From Lachnospiraceae bacterium (GTDB taxonomy: Bacteria > Bacillota > Clostridia > Lachnospirales > Lachnospiraceae), in the NCBI GenBank assembly GCA_017520425.1, contig JAFXFO010000017.1:81157-145156 (forward strand): a DNA stretch of 64,000 bases, given 5' to 3'. The translations under genes and the position numbers were made by a program. The notes below the pieces were generated by a model that worked only from the letters and a program-made list of their open reading frames with translations, was not told the origin of the DNA and searched no databases. This document shows positions 1 through 7,466 of this stretch, piece after piece. Every line of letters starts with the position of its first letter. The first letter of the stretch is position 1.

Positions 1-254
1 TTGCCATAGTGATGTCCTCGCTTTTCTGGAAGATGTTTTGTTAGGTTTGTTGGGTTGTAAATTAGGGAGAAGTATCTATTTACTTCAAGTTAGCAAAAAA
101 GTATCTTCTATTTGTAAAAAAGTGGTACCAATCATGGAGAAAACCTCTAATAGATACATAAGTCCCTTAAAAATGTCTATATTTCTTAGTTTTTATAGTA
201 AAAATGGATACCAAATCAGTAAAAAACTTTATATAGATACGCGGAGTATTTTCA
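1..254. other. AT-rich stretch, no supported gene
   Basis: This AT-rich stretch lies downstream of the hypothetical gene that ends at 255 on the minus strand. The word GTATCT or its complement AGATAC recurs several times (for example near 70, 111, 152 and 234), but no clear hairpin or ribosome site was found. An open frame at 38-307 has no ribosome site, unremarkable composition and overlaps the convergent gene, so it is not called. Confidence 0.5.
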
Positions 255-806
255 TCAGCTTAAATGATACTTTTTATCCTTCTTTAGCTCCAGCAATTCC
301 GGCGTAATATATTCTTTATGCGTCCATTCGCGAATACTGCCGTAATCATCGGTTTTCGTACTGAAAATATTGTCTGTGATTTCAGTGTAAGGGGCTATCT
401 TTTTGACAGCGCGTGCCAGCTTGTCATAAAGCTTTTTCATACAATCCGGTCGTTCGACCCACTCACCGCCTTTTTCATAATAACCACTTATGGAAAAAAG
501 TCTTGCACGACTGATTGCCTTTCCGGAATGGTTTATGCGGGAAAATCCGGCTTCTATCAGTACATTTCCGGAGGAATGGTATCCGCCAATGGATTCCTGA
601 CCGTTACGGATTTGGATATCCAGGGGGCCGGCTTCCGGTAGGTAAAAATAGTAGTTATGCCTGTCAGGGGTGACGATGGAAATATCGTTGCTACGCATGA
701 GCTTGCCCGGTTCCCGGGTGAGTATTTCACAACCGCTGTCCAGCGCCTTTTGGGCAATCTGCAGGAAATCATGATATCCCATGTAATAATTTATTTGTTT
801 TCCCAT
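255..806 (-). CDS. conserved hypothetical protein
   Basis: A 183-residue protein whose family I do not recognise with confidence. The start is placed at the ATG at 806 rather than the upstream ATG at 842. The protein then begins MGKQINYYMGYHDF, and an AAGGGAAAG stretch lies about 10 bases upstream. No signal peptide or membrane segment is visible, so it is probably cytoplasmic. The sequence is rich in aromatic residues and Gly (YYFYLPEAG, SGYYEKGGEW), with a charged C-terminus (LELKKDKKYH). It is transcribed away from the attenuator region at 899-1159 and shares no operon with a recognised gene. The function is unknown. Confidence 0.7.
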   Translation of the reverse strand: MGKQINYYMGYHDFLQIAQKALDSGCEILTREPGKLMRSNDISIVTPDRHNYYFYLPEAGPLDIQIRNGQESIGGYHSSGNVLIEAGFSRINHSGKAISRARLFSISGYYEKGGEWVERPDCMKKLYDKLARAVKKIAPYTEITDNIFSTKTDDYGSIREWTHKEYITPELLELKKDKKYHLS

Positions 807-898
807 TGTGTCGCTTTCCCTTATTTTACATAATGCTATCAAATGATTAGTTGGTACTATTTTATTCGTTCATAAAAGTATTGTAAAGAAAAATTTTC

Positions 899-927
899 TT
901 GACAGACAGAGGGAACAGTGATAGATT
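899..927 (+). promoter_or_regulatory. promoter of the leader peptide/methyltransferase unit
   Basis: A perfect -35 TTGACA (899-904), a 17-base spacer and a -10 TAGATT (922-927) predict a transcript start near 934. That is about 35 bases upstream of the leader peptide start at 970 and about 245 bases upstream of the methyltransferase. Confidence 0.75.
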
Positions 928-969
928 TACACTAATCTTGAAAGATTAAAATGAAAAGGAGTAAACGAT

Positions 970-1020
970 ATGATAAAAAGCTTACAGTTAACTTTATGCT
1001 TATCTCTGTTATGGACGTAG
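970..1020 (+). CDS. leucine-rich leader peptide of attenuator
   Basis: A 16-codon open frame, MIKSLQLTLCLSLLWT, with an AAAGGAG ribosome site at 955-961 and 8 bases of spacing. Six of its 16 codons encode Leu, five of them TTA. It sits between a strong promoter and a terminator-like hairpin ahead of the methyltransferase gene. That is the position of leader peptides which sense ribosome stalling. It is inferred to be a regulatory peptide with no function of its own. The bases AAGCTTACA inside it (978-986) are an exact complement of TGTAAGCTT at 1095-1103, so translation of the leader would disturb a long-range pairing. Confidence 0.7.
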   Translation: MIKSLQLTLCLSLLWT

Positions 1021-1151
1021 AGGCAAAGGACGAAGCGCATTGATGCACTGGTCTGAGCCGATAGGTCTCTTAATTCGGTGCATAAATGTGAGAATGTAAG
1101 CTTATCTTTATATTTTCGTTTATATTTCGCACCGGGTTTTGGACCGGTGCG
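978..1151 (+). promoter_or_regulatory. four-segment transcription attenuator
   Basis: Four segments can pair in two exclusive ways. Segment 1, ATGCAC (1043-1048), pairs with segment 2, CGGTGCAT (1076-1083), through GTGCAT. Segment 3, CGCACCGG (1128-1135), pairs with segment 4, CCGGTGCG (1144-1151), to give the terminator. Alternatively segment 2 (CGGTGC, 1076-1081) pairs with segment 3 (GCACCG, 1129-1134) and blocks termination. GCACTGGTC at 1045-1053 can also pair with segment 4 (GACCGGTGC, 1142-1150, one G-U). An outer stem joins the leader coding region (978-986) to 1095-1103. This is the logic of ribosome-mediated attenuators; the inducing signal is unknown. Confidence 0.7.
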
Positions 1152-1159
1152 TTTTGTTT
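1128..1159 (+). terminator. attenuator terminator
   Basis: An eight-base-pair perfect GC-rich stem, CGCACCGG (1128-1135) with CCGGTGCG (1144-1151), has an 8-base loop and is followed by TTTTGTTT. It lies between the leader peptide and the methyltransferase, whose AAAGGAG ribosome site begins at about 1165. Confidence 0.85.
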
Positions 1160-1179
1160 ATAGTAAAGGAGATTAGATT

Positions 1180-1995
1180 ATGACAGATTTTGAAAAGGTA
1201 AAAGGATATTATAGTGTATTTGATGAGAAAAACAGACTTGCCCGGGATAATAGCGGACGTATGGAATACGAGATGACCATGCAGATTTTGAAGAAATACT
1301 TGCCGGGGAAAGGAAAGGTATTGGACATCGGCGGCGGTGCCGGGGTGTATGCATTCCCTTTGGCTGAGGCAGGATATCAGGTGTATTTGGGGGATTTGTC
1401 AGAGCGCTTGATCGAGCAGGCCAGAGAAAGAAAAGATGCGGAACATGCAGAAAACATGATATCTATTGATGTGGTAAACGCTACAGACATGAGTCAGTAT
1501 GAGGATGGTTTCTTTGATGTGGTCATTGCATTGGGGCCCTTTTATCATTTGACGGAAAGCACAGAGAGAGAAGCCTGTGCATCGGAGATTCACAGAGTTT
1601 TGAAGCCGGGTGGAATGGTGATAGCCGGATTTATCCCAAGATTGGCGGGAAGTATTGCCGTGGTGGACCGGTACTGTTGGGATTCTAATCAGGTGAGTGC
1701 CCATACCATCGGGGAAGTCTTTGCCACAGGTAAATTCCACAACATGGCTTCCAGAGGCTTTCAGGAGGGATACTATGCTACTTCTTCCGAGATGGAGGAG
1801 ATGTTTGGGGCATGTCACTTTAAACCGGAGTGTATACGGTCTATTCGAGGCTTTGCGTATGAGAAAGAAGATAAGATATACGCCATTGAGGATGAGGCGG
1901 TGCGTGCAGAAGTCATGAAATGTATCGAGGAGACCGCAGAGGATAGGGCTATTGTGGAGATGTGCGGGCATGCGGTGTACATCGGCAGGAAGTAG
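1180..1995 (+). CDS. class I SAM-dependent methyltransferase
   Basis: A 271-residue cytoplasmic methyltransferase of the UbiE/Methyltransf_11-like type. Motif I of the SAM-binding Rossmann fold is VLDIGGGAGVYAFPLA (about residues 48-63). An acidic motif II follows (YLGDLSERLI), then the motif IV region DVVIALGPFYHLTE and the post-motif HRVLKPGGMVI. The substrate is not evident; rRNA, a small molecule and an antibiotic are all possible. The start has a strong AAAGGAG site. The gene is alone in its transcript behind the leader-peptide attenuator, which suggests expression only when ribosomes stall. By analogy with attenuated resistance genes I infer a role in stress or antibiotic response, but no resistance family is recognised. 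Confidence 0.85.
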   Translation: MTDFEKVKGYYSVFDEKNRLARDNSGRMEYEMTMQILKKYLPGKGKVLDIGGGAGVYAFPLAEAGYQVYLGDLSERLIEQARERKDAEHAENMISIDVVNATDMSQYEDGFFDVVIALGPFYHLTESTEREACASEIHRVLKPGGMVIAGFIPRLAGSIAVVDRYCWDSNQVSAHTIGEVFATGKFHNMASRGFQEGYYATSSEMEEMFGACHFKPECIRSIRGFAYEKEDKIYAIEDEAVRAEVMKCIEETAEDRAIVEMCGHAVYIGRK

Positions 1996-2009
1996 ACTAT
2001 AAAAATAGG

Positions 2010-2038
2010 TTGACAAATGACAACCCAAATGCTATTTT
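2010..2038 (+). promoter_or_regulatory. candidate promoter of lipoprotein gene
   Basis: TTGACA (2010-2015), a 17-base spacer and TATTTT (2033-2038). The -10 is weak. It lies 66 bases upstream of the lipoprotein start at 2104. Confidence 0.5.
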
Positions 2039-2103
2039 AAGAATATACAGAATCCATTCAAAAGATTTAGATATATTTTTAAGAGATTTGGGGGGCAGAA
2101 TAA

Positions 2104-4152
2104 ATGAGAAAGAGATTATTTGTATTCCTATTAGTCGGTGTCCTGTTGGTGCTTAGTGCCTGCGGAAACACAGATACGGAAGAATCAAATGAAGCAGGAG
2201 GTATAGCTACCGAAGAGGCTCAAGACGAGGAGACTGCATCCACGGAGTCTAAGGCGGAAGAAGCAAAGGAAGCGGAAACAGATTCTACAGAGCAAACGCA
2301 AGTCAATCAGGAATCAGAAGCAGTGGATTCTTCTGAGGAAGCAGATGAAGATTATGTACAGCTTATGTTTGACTGGTCGGATGAAACAAAGGATTTCCGG
2401 GTGGATTTGTATGAAGACGGAAAGGAAGACACCATTAAATTGGCAATAGATGACGCATACCAATATGCCGTATCCGTAAATGGCCGGAAATATGTCTTAG
2501 AACAATATGCAACCTATTTTAGCAAAGCATTTCTGGTGAAGAAGGACGGAAACTATTATATATACATGCAGCTTAAGTGGAATGCATTTCCGCTTGTTCG
2601 AGACATTGAGGTATTTCAGATAAAAAAGGGTTTGGTCTATTATGTGGGTTCCTTTAATGGTCAGTTAATGGAATTCGAAGATCCGGATAGCTTTATCATC
2701 CGTAGATTTACGGAGGAAGGCTTATTGGAAGCGGAATGTTTTGTTGGTTACGACGGAATGCCGGTTATGGTTAATGAAAGATATGAGCAGATACCGGACA
2801 AGGAAGATATTACTCCGGAAGATTTGTTTGGAGAGTCTATGGAGGAGGCTTATCAGGAGAAATTCAGCCAGCTTTTGCCCTATGTATCACCGGATGATGA
2901 GCAAGCGTGTCAATTAGAGGGTGAGATTGTACAATGCAGTGTGAACAGGCAAAAGATAACCAGTCAGTGGATTAGCCAAGGGGAAGTGGAATTCGTGGTG
3001 GAAAGTGCAGCGGAGCCCTTTCATCATGGTAATTTGGAGGTTTCCGCAGAAATCGTGGAGGTGAATATAAAGCAGGCTCTTGGAAAAGAAGTGGGTGAGG
3101 ACTTTGTACTGCATCATTACTGGAGAGACCGGTATGATGATACCTATCGATACACTATTTTAGACATTGAGAAGAATAAAAGATTAGGCAATCATAAGGA
3201 AACGGTGGAATACGGGGATACCATCCGGGCTATTTGCTATAAAGCAAAAGATAGAAACTATAATTCAGAGTTTGTGGGTTCCTTTATGTTGCAGGTGGAT
3301 CAGGGTGTGGCAACGTTTTTAGAAAGCGATTATTCATTTTCTGAACGACTGATATGGAAAATAGAAAAAGCAGGCCGGACACTGCCTCTGAGTAGTGGAA
3401 TGAGTTACTCAGACTTAGTTACGGTAGGGTTTGACATATATGATGAGGAATATATTTACACAGTTAATGTTACGGCAGTAACAAGAGAAGGGGCCATTCA
3501 GACATTTGAGATTCCGGAAGGCTGGGAATATCAGTTTGGTGTGCCGAAAATCGGTAGTTTTAAGGATTATGATTGGGACATATCTGCATCTGCAATCGAT
3601 ATGGAAGGCGGAACGGTATTTGGTTACGAGGACAGGCTTTCGGCTGGTTGCTCTACCTGGTGTGGTTGCTATAGCTATTATTGTGAAGCATCAGCATCCT
3701 CTTCATTGGCCCCTCAGGGAAATGAAACCTATGGCGTAGAGAATCTGAATGATGCTTATCGTATGGATGCCTGGGCAGAAGGAGTACCCGGTGACGGAAT
3801 CGGAGAAACCATTGAGATAAGGGAAATGTATCATGGCGGAGGTGATGATGTATTCCGATATAATGAAATGTGCATTGTAAACGGCTATGCAAAGGATGAA
3901 AAAACCTGGAAGGAAAATAACCGTGTGAAGAGTATGAAGCTGTATTTCATGGATGAATATATGGGTACTATTACATTAGAGGATACCATGTTGCCACAGT
4001 ATGTTGATTTGTCCCCGGTGAGCATAAGGGTATCCAATGGTTGCGAAGCAAAATTCCGATTTGAAATTACGGATGTATATAAGGGAACAAAGTACGATGA
4101 TACCTGTATTTCCGGGATAGTGGTGGAGTTTGAAGGAAGACGAGCACATTAA
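2104..4152 (+). CDS. lipoprotein with C-terminal NADase-type glycan-binding-like domain
   Basis: A 682-residue exported lipoprotein. A lipobox LSAC (lipidated Cys20) ends a short signal peptide and is followed by about 60 residues of Thr/Glu/Ser-rich linker. Residues of about 80-230 form a repeat-like unit (VDLYEDGKED, SKAFLVKKDGNYY) that is shared with the next gene. The last 180 residues carry the ASSSLAPQ, NLNDAYRMDAWAEGV, GIGETIEI and NGYAKDEKTW pattern that I associate with NADase-type glycan-binding domains, usually found on Gram-positive surface proteins. A glycan-binding or envelope-sensing role at the outer face of the membrane is inferred. The first 48 residues are nearly identical to those of the downstream lipoprotein, which points to tandem duplication. 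Confidence 0.7.
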   Translation: MRKRLFVFLLVGVLLVLSACGNTDTEESNEAGGIATEEAQDEETASTESKAEEAKEAETDSTEQTQVNQESEAVDSSEEADEDYVQLMFDWSDETKDFRVDLYEDGKEDTIKLAIDDAYQYAVSVNGRKYVLEQYATYFSKAFLVKKDGNYYIYMQLKWNAFPLVRDIEVFQIKKGLVYYVGSFNGQLMEFEDPDSFIIRRFTEEGLLEAECFVGYDGMPVMVNERYEQIPDKEDITPEDLFGESMEEAYQEKFSQLLPYVSPDDEQACQLEGEIVQCSVNRQKITSQWISQGEVEFVVESAAEPFHHGNLEVSAEIVEVNIKQALGKEVGEDFVLHHYWRDRYDDTYRYTILDIEKNKRLGNHKETVEYGDTIRAICYKAKDRNYNSEFVGSFMLQVDQGVATFLESDYSFSERLIWKIEKAGRTLPLSSGMSYSDLVTVGFDIYDEEYIYTVNVTAVTREGAIQTFEIPEGWEYQFGVPKIGSFKDYDWDISASAIDMEGGTVFGYEDRLSAGCSTWCGCYSYYCEASASSSLAPQGNETYGVENLNDAYRMDAWAEGVPGDGIGETIEIREMYHGGGDDVFRYNEMCIVNGYAKDEKTWKENNRVKSMKLYFMDEYMGTITLEDTMLPQYVDLSPVSIRVSNGCEAKFRFEITDVYKGTKYDDTCISGIVVEFEGRRAH

Positions 4153-4269
4153 GTGAAACCTTTGTCCTGTTTCAGGTGTATTATAATATATGAGCTTATC
4201 TGAATGGACAAGGCTCATGGAATTATGCTATATTTGGTTTGATAAAGATACTTATAGAGGGTGGAGAGT

Positions 4270-5974
4270 ATGAGAAAACGATTATTAGCATTAGTATTAA
4301 CAGGTGTACTGTTGGGCCTTAGTGCCTGCGGAAACACTGATACGGAAGAAAGCAAGGAAGCGGGTGGTATTGCTACAGAAGAGACAAAAGAGACGACTAT
4401 TTCCACCCGGGAGACGATAGAGGATTCTCAAGAGGCAAGCATTGGTACGGAGGAATCCGGGGAGGAGACTGCTTCAACAGAGATGACACCGGAGGAATCG
4501 AAAGAGGAAATATCGGAAGAAATACCGGTACAGATTCCCGATGTACCTTTGGCGGTTATGATGGAAAATGTATTTGAATATTATTACGAACCGGGAACCT
4601 ACAATTTATTAATGGTGGGAGACTATGACGGCATAGTAATAAATGACGGGGTCTATTCAACATTAACAGATGTGGTATCAGCCTTTCAGTTAAAGCAGAC
4701 AGAGCGGTATGAAAAGCTTCAGGAACAAGCAAGTGCTGATTTTCAGGAATATGGTAAGGGGCATTTTGCAATACCCTATAAATATGAGAGTGATTTGATT
4801 CTTTTCCGTGCTGATGAATTGGTGTTGTCGGTGCTAAAAAGCGAGTATATTTATGAAGGGGAAGGAAGCGAGAGATACTGTTTTGAATCTATCAATCTGG
4901 ATGTAAAAAGCGGAAAAGAAATACCACTATCCGATGTTATCACCGATGTAAGCCAATTGAGCGGAATCCTGGAAAACGAGTTGGAAGATACCTATTTGAA
5001 TGTTGAGTATGATTCAGAAGCCTTGAACAAGCTTATACAAGCAACTGTCCAGCTCTCCGGAAAGGAGGGGAAAAAGGACTTGCATGGACCCTGGGTTACA
5101 AAGGACTTTCTGTGAACTTTACAGGTGAAGACATAGGATGGACTGAGAAGGATACTTTACAGATAACCATCCCTTATAGCGAATATCCGGATTTTTTTGT
5201 AAGTGACTATGTGGACTATTTGCCTGAGGAAATCTTCGCGGAGCCGGAAGGAGATTATGTTCACTTATTAACAGATAGTATGGATTTTAAGAACGTATCC
5301 GTAGTTGATTTGTATGATGACGGTACAGAAGATTATTTTGTGATAACACCCTATGGTGAGTTTGAATACAGAATAAGTGTGAATGACCAATCTTTTCTTT
5401 TGGATTCCATGTATTTCAGAAAAGCATTTTTGGTAAAAATGATGATAGCTATTATCTGTATTTGCAGATGTCTTTTGATAATGATATCAGGGCTATAGAG
5501 ATGTTTGCGATATCATTGGATGCTATATGGTATCTTGGTAACCGTGGAGGAGAATTAAAGGACTTTACAGATCCTAAGCATTTTGTAATAAGAGATTATG
5601 TGAATATGCTGATGTCCAGGCATGTGGTGGCAGATTGCCATATAGGAGCAGATGGAGAACCTGTTCTGAGTAAGGGCGTATATACCATTAAACCTCGCGA
5701 AGATGGAATCTGCTACGATTATGTATCCCTTGTAGAGATTCCTGCAGAGCTGGTGGATGAGCAGGGTAATCTGTTGGGAACCACCTATACCTTCCCGGTA
5801 GGAACGGAGTTTACGCTGATCCGAACCGACGGTGAGACCTATGTAGATGCAAAGACAGGAGATGGTAAATGTTGCAGACTGTACACCGAACCGGCAGAGG
5901 AATGTGATTATCGCCCTACTGTAAATGGATTGGATGCTGAAACCTGCTTTGGTAATTTGGGATTTGCAGGGTAA
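4270..5974 (+). pseudogene. paralogous lipoprotein with two frameshifts
   Basis: The gene opens with a signal peptide and LSAC lipobox (Cys20) almost identical to the preceding lipoprotein, and an EEXX-rich linker. It then has an RsiV/DUF3298-like region and ends with the same VDLYDDG...FRKAFLVK unit. The reading frame is lost twice. At GGGGAAAAAGG (5067-5077) one base is missing; the next frame continues WTLGYKGLSVNFTGED, a better family match than the in-frame KDLHGPWVTKDFL. At the A5 run 5435-5439 one A is missing; restoring it gives KNDDSYYLYLQM, which matches KKDGNYYIYMQL in the paralog. Both breaks are in homopolymers, so sequencing error is as likely as true decay. It lacks the glycan-binding tail of its neighbour. 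Confidence 0.7.
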
Positions 5975-5997
5975 ACAGCTATATAAAGAATAGGAAA

Positions 5998-6026
5998 GCC
6001 TCGGGTGGTTTGCCCGAGGCTTTTGT
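5998..6026 (+). terminator. intrinsic terminator after lipoprotein pair
   Basis: GCCTCGGG (5998-6005) pairs perfectly with CCCGAGGC (6013-6020) across a seven-base loop and is followed by TTTT. It lies between two convergent genes. Confidence 0.85.
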
Positions 6027-6047
6027 AGTAGCTTGATTTATGTTCGC

Positions 6048-6713
6048 TTACTTAAAATACGCTGTTTCAAATATGTCCAGCAGATTACCGACTGCGCATA
6101 CACCCTCCGGAACCTCTCTGTTGCTGCGGTTTACCCAGATGGTATCGATGCCCAGGGAAGAAGCGCCTTTTACATCGCTGCTTAAGGAATCGCCAATGTG
6201 TACCACATCCTCTGGATGTAAGCCGGTAAGCTTCAAGGCGTACTCAAACAATTCCTTGCGTGGCTTATAGACCAAAGCATCCTCGCTGGTAAATACTCCC
6301 GCCGGGGTCAGCCCATGATAAGCGATTGCTGCTTCAATATCGCAGGTATCAATGTTGGACACGATGTAAACAGGCACCGGACATTCTGCTAAAAACTGCT
6401 TGGATTCCGGGAAAATGGGGGCTTTTTGCCAGTATTCAAACATTTCGTTGCTCAGCTCCGTTGCATTGGCAGTGGATTTAAAATATTCGATGGTTTTCGC
6501 CAGGGATTCCTGCTCAATGTCCCGCTGGGTGCGGAAGGTTTCCCCGTAGGAATCCACAAAGGAGCGATAGAACACATCCCACCAATAGCCGCCGATGGCG
6601 GATGGATCGGAACCATCTCCGGTTTCGGATATGATTTTTGTGATTTTGCTGATGTTTTCTCCGTCCTCAAATACTACAGTTCCGTAGAAATCCAGAAATA
6701 TTGCTTTTTTCAT
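6048..6713 (-). CDS. HAD-family hydrolase
   Basis: A 221-residue HAD superfamily hydrolase, subfamily IA, probably a cytoplasmic phosphatase of small metabolites. Motif I is FLDFYGTVV with the predicted nucleophile Asp8. Motif II is YIVSNIDTCD. The Lys region is YKPRKELFEYAL, and motif III/IV is HIGDSLSSDVKGASSLGID with the Mg-binding Asp pair. The variant DFYGT in place of DxDGT is common in YjjG-like members. The start ATG is preceded by GGAGG. It converges on the lipoprotein terminator and is divergent from the copper operon. The substrate cannot be deduced. Confidence 0.85.
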   Translation of the reverse strand: MKKAIFLDFYGTVVFEDGENISKITKIISETGDGSDPSAIGGYWWDVFYRSFVDSYGETFRTQRDIEQESLAKTIEYFKSTANATELSNEMFEYWQKAPIFPESKQFLAECPVPVYIVSNIDTCDIEAAIAYHGLTPAGVFTSEDALVYKPRKELFEYALKLTGLHPEDVVHIGDSLSSDVKGASSLGIDTIWVNRSNREVPEGVCAVGNLLDIFETAYFK

Positions 6714-6780
6714 AGTGGCGCCTCCGGTTAGTAATTAGGTTCATTATATTTCACCTATTTGGATTTGTAAAGATTCCCAC

Positions 6781-6832
6781 TTGTAAAGTCACATAAAAAG
6801 GCTTACAATATATATACCCCCATGGGGTATAT
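6781..6832 (+). promoter_or_regulatory. csoR promoter with CsoR-type operator
   Basis: The promoter is TTGTAA (6781-6786), 17 bases, TACAAT (6804-6809). Directly over the predicted transcript start is a dyad with 9-base arms, ATATACCCC (6812-6820) and GGGGTATAT (6824-6832), separated by CAT. This has the ATACCC...GGGTAT layout of CsoR operators, so apo-CsoR should block its own promoter and, through it, copA. Confidence 0.85.
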
Positions 6833-6851
6833 TGAGAAGGAAGTGAAAACC

Positions 6852-7160
6852 ATGAATGAAGATAAAAGGACTTGCTGCTGCGAGAAAACAACCAAGCGTG
6901 CCCCCCAGGAGCAGAGGCAGTTAATCAATCGTCTAAACCGTATCGAGGGGCAGATTCGCGGTATCCGTAATATGCTGGAGAAGGATGCTTACTGTGCGGA
7001 TATTCTGGTACAGTCGGCAGCCGTAAATGCGGCAGTCAATGCTTTCAACAAGGAGCTGCTGGCCAGTCATATCAAGGGCTGCGTGGCCAGAGACATCCGG
7101 AAGGGCAATGATGAAGTTATCGACGAGCTGGTTATTACTTTGCAGAAACTGATGAAGTAA
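6852..7160 (+). CDS. csoR: CsoR-type copper-sensing repressor
   Basis: A 102-residue DUF156/CsoR family repressor. The start is placed at the ATG at 6852, because the in-frame ATG at 6822 lies inside the operator; a GGAAG stretch lies upstream of 6852. The helical core RLNRIEGQIRGIRNML is the family signature. The Cu(I) ligands Cys48, His73 and Cys77 (AYCADIL, SHIKGC) are all present, and a CCC cluster at residues 8-10 is an extra N-terminal feature. In this family Cu(I) binding releases the repressor from the operator. The upstream dyad and the downstream copper ATPase fit this role. RcnR/FrmR-like relatives are less likely because the C-H-C set is complete. Confidence 0.92.
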   Translation: MNEDKRTCCCEKTTKRAPQEQRQLINRLNRIEGQIRGIRNMLEKDAYCADILVQSAAVNAAVNAFNKELLASHIKGCVARDIRKGNDEVIDELVITLQKLMK

Positions 7161-7450
7161 TGGTACCCGGACAACAACGGCACAAATAGGAGATGAATTG
7201 CTGATTTGTACCTGATTATGGATTTATTACAGGCAGTTGGGAACATAATTTCCTACAAGCAGGTCTTGCAAAACGTCAGCCCTTAGCGAGGTTTTAAGAC
7301 GAAGCTTGCTTCGTCACGAGCTTAGTGCTGCTATGTTTTGCACGAAGCGAGAGCGCCCTGCGGTAGGATGTTATGTTTCTGACTGCCCTTAAGATTGGTA
7401 CCCGGACAAATCAGCAATTCAAAGCCAAGACATTCTCTTGTTGTCCGGGC
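7161..7450 (+). repeat. family A long quasi-palindrome, copy A1
   Basis: The whole csoR-copA gap folds on itself. Outer arms: CCCGGACAACAA (7166-7177) with 7438-7449, GAATTGCTGATTTGT (7195-7209) with 7406-7420, and a 25-base arm (7232-7256) with 7363-7387, 20 of 25 matching. The inner core is shared with copies at 32.8 and 42.2 kb: GCAAAACGTCAGC, then CTTAGCGAGGT, then hairpin GACGAAGC-TT-GCTTCGTC (7299-7316), then CACGAGCTTAGTG. The arms are unique to this site and only the core is shared. It sits inside what should be one copper operon, and the copA ribosome site lies just outside its base. No coding frame is supported here. Confidence 0.85.
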
Positions 7451-7466
7451 GAAGAAAGGATAGTGT

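Noticed and set aside
38-307. 89-codon open frame at the window start
   Set aside because: No ribosome site, low-complexity AT-rich composition, and it overlaps the convergent gene that ends at 255.
1399-2028. 209-codon minus-strand frame
   Set aside because: It lies entirely opposite the methyltransferase gene, which has clear SAM-binding motifs and a ribosome site.
7161-7450. Riboswitch or insertion sequence as explanation of family A
   Set aside because: No transposase frame, no target-site direct repeats and no known riboswitch motif were seen; arms differ between copies.
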